A stretch of DNA of 6,642 nucleotides from an uncultured Prevotellaceae bacterium (lineage in GTDB: Bacteria; Bacteroidota; Bacteroidia; Bacteroidales; Bacteroidaceae). The notes under the pieces were generated by a model. The model had not been told where the DNA came from. It did not search any database and was given only the letters and a program-made list of their open reading frames with translations. The position numbers and the translations under genes are program-made. Within the stretch, counting starts at the first letter, position 1. Each line of letters begins with the position of its first letter. The DNA lies in assembly GCA_937892315.1 (NCBI GenBank), contig CALAVF010000040.1:1-6642 (forward strand), given 5' to 3'. Positions 1 to 6,100 of the stretch are shown here, in pieces.

Positions 1-30
1 CCTGCTGTGGAGGAGCCTGCTGTTGAAGAA
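1..30 (+). repeat. 15-base imperfect tandem repeat (PAVEE x2)
   Basis: Bases 1-15 and 16-30 encode the same five residues, PAVEE, twice, with synonymous differences near the end of each unit (gtggaggag versus gttgaagaa). The related segments 'EEPAATEAAEEP' follow. The array may continue upstream of the window. It forms the acidic N-terminal tail of the DUF349 protein. The synonymous divergence suggests the repeat is old or held at protein level and is not a recent slippage product. Confidence 0.45.
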
Positions 31-1779
31 CCAGCCGCTACAGAAGCAGCCGAAGAGCCTCAGGCAGAAAACTCAACGGCTCCTATCGCCACTTATGAGA
101 CAAAAGCCCAGGTCGTTGAACGGCTGAAAGCACTTGCTGCAAGAGACGAAGAAGTAACACGTCAAGAACTCGACAGCCTGAAGAGCAACTTCTACCGCAT
201 CCACCATCAGGAGGCTGATGCTGCCTACAAGAAGTTCATCGAAGAAGGCGGAAATGCCGAAGAGTACACCCCTGCCCCCAACCTTGAAGAAACAGATTTC
301 AAGGAGCAGATGACTCTCATCCGCGAGAAACGTGCGGCTGCCGCTGCCGCTCTTGAGCAGGAACGCGAGGCAAACTTCCAAAAGAAGACAGAAATCATTG
401 ACAAAATAAAGACGCTGACAGAAAATCCAGACGAAATCAATCGTGCCTACAACGACTTCAAGGAATTGCAGCAGCAGTGGAACGACATCAAGGACGTTCC
501 TGCCGAAAAGGCGACATCCCTCTGGAAGAACTACCAGCAGGCAGTAGAAGCATTTTACGACACCCTGAAACTCAGCAACGAACTGCGTGCTTACGACTTC
601 AAGAAAAACCTTGAACGCAAGACAGCACTCTGCGAGGCAGCCGAAAAGTTGGCAGACGAGACAGACATCATCTCCGCTTTCCGCAAGTTGCAGCAACTCC
701 ATCAGGAGTTCCGCGAGACAGGTCCTGTCGCCAGCGACCTTCGTGAACAGATTTGGACACGCTTCAAGGATGCTTCCACCGTCATCAACAAGCGTCATCA
801 GGAGTATTTCGAGGCTCGCAAGCAGCAGGAAGAGGAGAACCTCACCAAGAAGACAGCCATCTGCGAGGCCATCGAAGGCTTCAACCTCGACGAACTGAAG
901 ACCTTTGCCGAGTGGAATGCCATCTCCGACAAGATTACCGCCCTGCAAGCAGAGTGGAAGACCATCGGTTTCGCTCCGCAGAAGATGAACACCAAGATTT
1001 TCGAGCGTTTCCGTGCCGCTTGCGACAACTTCTTCACTCGCAAGAGCGAATACTTCCAATCCGTCCGCAACAACCTCAACCAGAACTACGCCCTCAAACT
1101 TGACCTCGTGGAGAAAGCCGAGGAACTGAAGGACAGCACCGAATGGAAGAAAACCACCGATGCACTTGTTGAGTTGCAAAAGAAGTGGAAGGAAATCGGT
1201 ACTGTGCCCAAGAAGTACAGCGACCAGATTTGGGAGCGTTTCAATGCCGCTTGCGATGCCTTCTTTGCCGCCAAAAAAGAGGCAAACCAAGGTGCTCACG
1301 CCGAGCAAACAGAGAACATGGAGAAGAAGAAGAGCATCATCGATGACTTGGCAGCCATTGTGCCAGAAGAGTTCGAGGGTGACCTTCGTGCCAAACTCCG
1401 TGCCGCACAGGAAGAGTGGAACCAGATTGGTCACGTGCCATTCAAGGAAAAAGATAAACTCTACAAACTCCTCCGCGAGCAGATGGACAGGCTTTATGGC
1501 TTCGCCAACCAGAACGCCACGAAGCGTCGCATCGACCGCTTCAAGGAAAGTATCAAGGGTGGCAACGGCAACGATATCCGCTCACGCCTCATGCGTCAAC
1601 TCGACATCCTCAAGAACGAGATTAAGACCTACGAGAACAACCTCGGCTTCCTCAACATCTCCAACAAATCTAAGCAGAGCAACACCCTTGTCGAAGAACT
1701 CAATCGCAAGATGGACAAACTCCGTGCAGACATGGAAGAAGTAAAGGCTAAAATCGCCGCACTCGAGGAGAACAACTAA
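1..1779 (+). CDS. DUF349-repeat protein, 5'-truncated
   Basis: A DUF349-domain protein of unknown function, probably cytoplasmic because no signal peptide or membrane segment is visible; its true N-terminus is off the window. The frame is open from base 1 (592 codons visible). The GTG at base 7 could be read as a start but sits inside an acidic Pro/Ala/Glu stretch that runs to the edge, so the real start is probably upstream. Numbering from base 1: residues 1-30 are acidic and low-complexity, then comes a largely helical, highly charged body. Five DUF349-like repeats are anchored by an aromatic residue at about 160, 237, 319, 396 and 473 (W, F, W, W, W), in a pattern like 'W..IG.VP......IWERF..A.D.FF'. 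Spacing is about 77-82 residues; repeats 3 and 4 are the most canonical and repeat 2 is the most degenerate. The last 70 residues look like a coiled coil ('VEELNRKMDKL'). Multi-repeat DUF349 proteins of about 600 residues are common in Bacteroidales. The family assignment is secure; the role is unknown. Confidence 0.92.
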   Translation, partial: PAVEEPAVEEPAATEAAEEPQAENSTAPIATYETKAQVVERLKALAARDEEVTRQELDSLKSNFYRIHHQEADAAYKKFIEEGGNAEEYTPAPNLEETDFKEQMTLIREKRAAAAAALEQEREANFQKKTEIIDKIKTLTENPDEINRAYNDFKELQQQWNDIKDVPAEKATSLWKNYQQAVEAFYDTLKLSNELRAYDFKKNLERKTALCEAAEKLADETDIISAFRKLQQLHQEFRETGPVASDLREQIWTRFKDASTVINKRHQEYFEARKQQEEENLTKKTAICEAIEGFNLDELKTFAEWNAISDKITALQAEWKTIGFAPQKMNTKIFERFRAACDNFFTRKSEYFQSVRNNLNQNYALKLDLVEKAEELKDSTEWKKTTDALVELQKKWKEIGTVPKKYSDQIWERFNAACDAFFAAKKEANQGAHAEQTENMEKKKSIIDDLAAIVPEEFEGDLRAKLRAAQEEWNQIGHVPFKEKDKLYKLLREQMDRLYGFANQNATKRRIDRFKESIKGGNGNDIRSRLMRQLDILKNEIKTYENNLGFLNISNKSKQSNTLVEELNRKMDKLRADMEEVKAKIAALEENN

Positions 1780-1796
1780 AAATCCCCCTAAAACCA

Positions 1797-1833
1797 GAAG
1801 TAGCAGCACATGGTGCCGCTACTTCATTTTTCT
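1797..1833. terminator. Bidirectional rho-independent-type terminator between convergent genes
   Basis: The arms at 1797-1809 and 1813-1825 are inverted repeats of 13 bases around a 3-base loop. On the plus strand 12 of 13 positions pair, with one A-C mismatch, and ATTTTTCT follows (1826-1833). On the minus strand the mismatch becomes a G-U wobble, so all 13 positions pair, and the downstream sequence carries TTTT and TTTTT runs (TGGTTTTAGGGGGATTTTT). It lies 17 bases past the DUF349 stop codon, and its right arm overlaps the stop codon of the minus-strand nucleotidyltransferase gene (1819-1821). Position, stem length and T-runs on both sides fit a shared terminator for the two convergent genes. 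Confidence 0.85.
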
Positions 1834-2901
1834 GACCATCCACCACCACACATTATCCCACCACACACGTGGCAACTCATACGGAGCCAACGGCATCAAG
1901 CGGCACATCCTTGTCAAACGCCGCCAAAACTTCCTCACCTTCTTTTCCTGCCCATACACGCCGACAGACAAGTCATCCGCACTCACCACACCCACCTTCA
2001 TAATATCGTCCAGCAGCAACCTTCCCAACCATTTACTGGGCGGACAGAGCAACACACCATCCTCCATCCCCCACAAACTGAAAATATGCATCACGGCAGC
2101 CACAAAATTCCCCAGCCCTAACACGCTCAGCATCTCCATCGCCTCCTGCCGCTCATCCGCCGATGCACTCAGCATCAGCCAATAATAATCCACCAACTGT
2201 TTCATGCCGCACCCCTCAAACGCCCAGTGGTGCAGCAGATGCAACAAGATGAACACAAGGTCAAAATTCTTCGAGGGCACCCGAATCCTCCCCACTCCCT
2301 CAGGCAGTTCCACCAGATGGTTCCACGGCTTCGGCTCTATCTCCTCCATCCATTTCCTCAGACGCTCATCACGCTTTGGTGACGACAGCCGCACAGGCAT
2401 GTAATGCACTTCCATCTCCACTCCATCCTTCAGCCTTGTCGCCACGTGGTACATATTCGGACCTTCCACCTGCTCATAGTGCGACCTCATATACTCCACA
2501 ACCTGCTCCTTTCCACCCTGCATCCACACATCAATATCTCCCGTCGCCCTTCTCAACGGTTTCGGGTACAACACGCTCATCCCCTGCCCCTTCAGGATGC
2601 ACACACGCATCCCATCCTGCTCAAACCTCTCACACACCTCCACACACGTCTTGTTCAGCCTCCGATTCTCCCTTGCCAGATAATCCTCCGCAGCCGCCCA
2701 ATCCATAATCACCTCCACAGGTGGCATCTGCTCCTTCGGCAGCCTTTCCACCCCATCAAACATCACCCCCACAAGCCCCTGCCTCACAGACATGGCAAAC
2801 AACTCCTCCCACTCTTTCGACGTGGGGGTGACATCCAAGTGCTTCGCATTGCCCAAGGCAACACGCATCAACTGGAGAAAAGATTCAGATGAAGAAGCCA
2901 T
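1819..2901 (-). CDS. Putative nucleotidyltransferase, NTP_transf_5-like (Pol beta superfamily)
   Basis: A 360-residue protein resembling the uncharacterised nucleotidyltransferase family NTP_transf_5 (PF14907), whose members are predicted to transfer a nucleotide to an unknown acceptor. Visible hallmarks in order are: 'LKG' at 103-105; 'YP.P..RATGDIDVW' at 112-126, with the presumed metal-binding acidic pair D122 and D124; the strand 'VEMEVHY' at 161-167, where E162 or E164 may supply the third acidic residue; and a helical segment with 'HLLHHW' (221-226) and 'GCGMKQLVDYYWLM' (230-243), matching the family's H...H and 'G.(R/K)QL.D' signature. No signal peptide is seen, so it is presumably cytoplasmic. 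The C-terminus is basic and very Trp-rich. The ATG at 2901 has no Shine-Dalgarno sequence, as is usual in Bacteroidota. It is the last gene of the minus-strand run, after a hairpin and the 47-residue peptide gene. Family membership is judged from motifs only; the substrate is unknown. Confidence 0.85.
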   Translation of the reverse strand: MASSSESFLQLMRVALGNAKHLDVTPTSKEWEELFAMSVRQGLVGVMFDGVERLPKEQMPPVEVIMDWAAAEDYLARENRRLNKTCVEVCERFEQDGMRVCILKGQGMSVLYPKPLRRATGDIDVWMQGGKEQVVEYMRSHYEQVEGPNMYHVATRLKDGVEMEVHYMPVRLSSPKRDERLRKWMEEIEPKPWNHLVELPEGVGRIRVPSKNFDLVFILLHLLHHWAFEGCGMKQLVDYYWLMLSASADERQEAMEMLSVLGLGNFVAAVMHIFSLWGMEDGVLLCPPSKWLGRLLLDDIMKVGVVSADDLSVGVYGQEKKVRKFWRRLTRMCRLMPLAPYELPRVWWDNVWWWMVRKMK

Positions 2902-2920
2902 AGTATTTCATTTGAGTCGT

Positions 2921-2960
2921 AAGAGAAAGATAAAGAGAGCCGTAAAACACAGCCCTCTTT
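2921..2960 (-). terminator. Intergenic hairpin: partial terminator or attenuator ahead of the nucleotidyltransferase gene
   Basis: Read on the minus strand, 2960 to 2932 forms a 12-bp stem (AAAGAGGGCTGT with ACGGCTCTCTTT) around a GTTTT loop, followed by the T-rich tail ATCTTTCTCTT (2931-2921). Two of the pairs are G-U wobbles in the minus-strand RNA. Both become A-C mismatches on the plus strand, so the structure is built for minus-strand transcription. It ends 30 bases before the nucleotidyltransferase start, which leaves almost no room for a promoter after it. It therefore either terminates most transcripts after the small peptide gene, with some read-through, or folds in the leader of the nucleotidyltransferase message. 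The tail is interrupted by C residues, so termination is probably incomplete (inference). Confidence 0.65.
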
Positions 2961-2987
2961 CATCGTTACATAAATTAGATCATGTAC

Positions 2988-3009
2988 AAAACTGCAGAGT
3001 TTTCACTCT
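2988..3009 (-). other. Two short overlapping alternative hairpins after the small peptide gene
   Basis: On the minus strand, 3009-2996 can fold as AGAGT-GAAA-ACTCT, a 5-bp stem with a GNRA-type tetraloop. The overlapping 3003-2988 can fold as AAAACT-CTGC-AGTTTT, a 6-bp stem ending in a TTTT run. The two share bases and cannot form together. They begin 15 bases past the stop codon of the small gene. They may be a weak terminator or an mRNA 3'-end structure, but stems this short can arise by chance. Confidence 0.3.
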
Positions 3010-3023
3010 TCGTTAAAGACATC

Positions 3024-3167
3024 CTACAACTGGTTATCCCAAATCGTAACCTCATTGGTTTGTTCTGGAACCGGAGTCGGATCAGGTCTTCCTGAAGAAC
3101 AAATGACATAACTCTTCACACGAGGAGCACGCACTTTCACTTCGGGTTTAACATAAACAGCCTTCAT
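3024..3167 (-). CDS. Small 47-residue peptide, Bacteroidales 'MKxxYxKP' type
   Basis: A short gene of unknown function. The start is well fixed: an in-frame TAA lies only 9 bases upstream of the ATG (3174-3176), so no longer version exists. The peptide begins MKAVYVKPEVKV, is basic to about residue 18, has 'SYVICSSG' at 19-26 with the only Cys at 23, then a Pro-rich stretch 'PDPTPVP' (28-34), and ends in 'WDNQL'. There is no signal peptide or membrane segment. The layout resembles many tiny unannotated Bacteroidales proteins with an MK..Y..P start and a conserved segment near I-C/A-S. It lies 27 bases after the surface-protein gene with no terminator between, so it is very likely co-transcribed with it. 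It is followed by a hairpin and then the nucleotidyltransferase gene. A precursor peptide processed by a neighbour is one hypothesis; a small structural or regulatory protein is another. Confidence 0.65.
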   Translation of the reverse strand: MKAVYVKPEVKVRAPRVKSYVICSSGRPDPTPVPEQTNEVTIWDNQL

Positions 3168-3194
3168 AATTTCTTATTTTTTATTATTTTACAT
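3168..3194 (-). promoter_or_regulatory. A/T-rich translation initiation region of the small peptide gene
   Basis: The 27 bases between the surface-protein stop codon and the peptide ATG are almost all A and T on the minus strand, ending AAAAAATAAGAAATT before ATG. There is no GGAGG-like site. An unstructured A-rich leader without a Shine-Dalgarno sequence is the usual initiation context in Bacteroidota, so this supports the small ORF being translated. No hairpin is visible here, which favours co-transcription with the upstream gene. Confidence 0.5.
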
Positions 3195-6100
3195 TTACTT
3201 TACAAACACTTTCTTTCCATTGTAGATGTAGAAGCCCTTTGTTGGAGCAGTCACAGGAATACCTTGCAATGTGTAGAAGACACCCGTTTCAAACGTTCTG
3301 CCGTTTTCAGGAGCAACCTCTTCAAGCGTTTCCTCTTGCTGGATTCTTTCTATGCCTGTAGCAATTTCTTCTTCATCAAGGAAATAAACCTGCTGGATGT
3401 CCTTACTGTCAAGGATACCCTCTTCCAGAGCACGACGCTTAGCCTCCGCACCCTGATGATCCAACTCTCTCACACTGGTCAACTGCATGTATGCCGTGTG
3501 ATGATTAGGAAGGCCACCAGCATACGGAGTACCGTTCAATTCTGTGCCCTTCTTCATGACGAGATAGAATCCTAAACCGGAAATCTGTTCTTTAATCACA
3601 TCCTCTTTAGTATAATCTTCCTCATCGTATGTTACAGTATATCCCTGTGCCGCAAGCATGTAATTCCAGTAGGTGTAATCACCCTTTATCTTACGCTGAT
3701 CGAGGATACCGGACTCGTTCTCCTTATCACGCTCAGAATATGGAATGTCTGATGGCAGCACCACACCGACAAGTTTGTTACCCGACATATCCGACGTCGG
3801 TGTGTTGATATCCGTTGTGAAGAGTGGCCAAGAAGTTGCACTTCTACTTCCATAAGAATTTGCCACATCACCTGTCACCATTACACCAGACGTGTTAGGC
3901 TCAGTCCAAAGCCATGTGGCGGGAACAAACAGAACCGATGCCACATTCACCTTACCACCCGCATTGAAATGAGAGCCATAGTCGTGGTCAACACCTGTCA
4001 CCTTATAAGCCATCTGCTTTGCACCAAGGAATGTATATGCCAACGTGTAGTCAACAGGATATTCACGAGCCTCCGTTGCATAACCAGCCGCTGACACATT
4101 CTTCGTGTTGACAGAAACCGCTAACTTATGGAGTGTCACATTTTTCAGATAGAGATCGATGTCACCTCCTGTACCTGCTATCTTATATACATACAATGGT
4201 ATATTTTCAACGTAACCACTCCATCCATCGTAGTATACGCGACCTGTATAATTTTCGTGTGAAATATAGTTTGTAACATTACCCACAGCAACACTTGAAC
4301 CATTTGTATCACCCGTCACTGCCAAATATACGGTCTCTCCAGACTTTACATTGGGAACTTTTACTTGATATACATTGCTACCAAAAATCAAGCCATTTGT
4401 GTTAGGCTCAAGTTGAAGACCTGTATCAGTTTCATCCCAGTATTCTGTAGGCATGATACCCAAACCATTCAACTCGGGAACAGGCTCTTCATACGCCGTG
4501 TAGTAATTATACTTGAAGCCATAGAAACCTAACTTCGAGCCTGTGCAATACACCTTGTAGGTTGCACCAGCCTTGACTGGGAAGGTATATGTACCATAGT
4601 ATTTAGCACCTACCGTAATACCATTATAGCCATCCAAAGGTTCGTCATTCTCCAAAATATAGAAGTTCTTATCTTTATTCAGCACCACACCAACCTCAAT
4701 GGTTCCATTATATTTGGGGTAAATGGCATATACCGTTCCTCCATAGGCAGAACCATCAATACCATTACCTTCTGTAAAAGCAGAGAACCCTTTTGAACTC
4801 AAAGTTGAACTTGTCTTTGCTGCAGTAAAGGTCTGTGCCAAACTACCTGCATCTGGACTATAAACACCATAAATCACCTTTGCTACTTCTTCGCCATTTC
4901 CATAAACAGGAACAACTTGACGAGAAGCAAACTTCTCACCAGTAGACACAGCGTATGTCACAGAGCCCGAAGGCGTACCATAGTTATTCATCACCCAAGC
5001 AATCAGGTTTTCTGGCTGACCAAAATTATAAACTTTCGTATCACCTGAGGCAGCAGTCCAATGGTGATAGCCTGACATATACGCATCTGTTGACAATTTG
5101 TTTTTCGTATCATTTCCTGTAGAAGTATTGAAGTGCTCCATTGCCCATGTGTAAGGATACTGCTTCACGTTGTAGTCGTACTCATAGACACGCACTTCCG
5201 TATGGAGACTGTCGAGCAAGTAAGGCTGTTCCACCTCCGTATAGGTGTCTGTACCAGAGGACGTATTTCTTGTGCCTTGGAAGTGAGTACCTTTCTCAAT
5301 GAGCGTGAAGCGACCATGAGCACCCTTGTTGATGACCAGGGTGTTACCATTCATGTAGCAGTTGCTTTCAGTCAAGCCACCTGTTCGGTTCACAATTTCA
5401 AACACTTGGTCAAGGCTACTCTGCAAATGAATCTGACCACGAGCATCGGTGAAAGTGGTAGAGAGGTCTTGCTGACCTGCACGGCGAAGATAGGTGTAGA
5501 GGTCAACATGCCCATTGGAAGTGACCCAGTTGAAACTCTTGTCAGGGTTGTCGCCCGATGCGATGGCGATATTCAAGTCGGTATCGACAAATTCGTCCAC
5601 TTCACCCACCTTGATGTTGTAGATGTCTGCCCAACCATCCTGACTCAACGTGAAGGACACGTCGCCGTCGTTTTCCACAATGAACTCCTGATGAGCAGCC
5701 TTGCTGAGTTCATTACTACCAGAACCCAGATAGAAATATTTGTAGTTCATCGAAACGCCCGCCAAGTCCGTTACGTTGGTTGCCAACATTCGGTCGCCCA
5801 CGCCACCTGTAGAATAACGATTCCAGCGGAAACGGATGTGCTGTCCTTTCTTCAAAGCGGGAATCGTCAGGGTGGAACCATTCCGAATGGTGAGAGCATC
5901 ACTGGATACGTTATCGAAGTTGTAGGCATCATCAAGCGTATAAGCATTCATGATGGCACTGTGCTCTGGATCGTTTCCACTTGTCAGGAGATTGGTCGTC
6001 GCAATGTTTGCACCAAATCCGTAGGCGCCCTTGTTGTCAGCGCCCATATCGTTCGTCGAAACCAGCAGACCCGCACTTGCATCGAGGAAACGTGCATTAT

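Noticed and set aside
7..9. GTG at base 7 as the real start of the DUF349 protein
   Set aside because: The frame is open to the window edge, and the GTG falls within a repeated PAVEE unit, where it most simply encodes valine.
73..1434. Long minus-strand open frame (453 codons) opposite the DUF349 gene
   Set aside because: It is fully antisense to a well-supported repeat protein. Its translation is Leu/Val/Phe/Cys-rich without domain structure, as expected when Glu/Lys-rich codons are read backwards (for example GAG and AAG giving CTC and CTT).
1810..2892. Several plus-strand His/Pro/Ser-rich frames (1810-2121, 2376-2708, 2404-2892)
   Set aside because: They are shadows of the nucleotidyltransferase gene. 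The His/Pro richness follows from the C/A-rich complement of its coding strand, and no domain or initiation context supports them.
2902..2911. Eight-codon minus-strand upstream frame (ATG AAA TAC TAT...) overlapping the nucleotidyltransferase start
   Set aside because: It is very short, out of frame, and has nothing to set it apart from chance. It would need ribosome profiling to be credible.
2970..2977. TAATTTAT on the minus strand as a Bacteroidota -7 promoter element for the nucleotidyltransferase gene
   Set aside because: It matches the TAnnTTTG consensus only partly, and no TTTG/TTG element lies at the needed distance upstream; the nearest TTTTG is only about 9 bases away. The strong hairpin downstream also argues against a simple promoter here.
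2978..3022. 15-codon minus-strand mini-frame starting just after the small peptide stop codon
   Set aside because: It has no family resemblance or initiation signal, and it overlaps the small hairpins; it is most likely chance.
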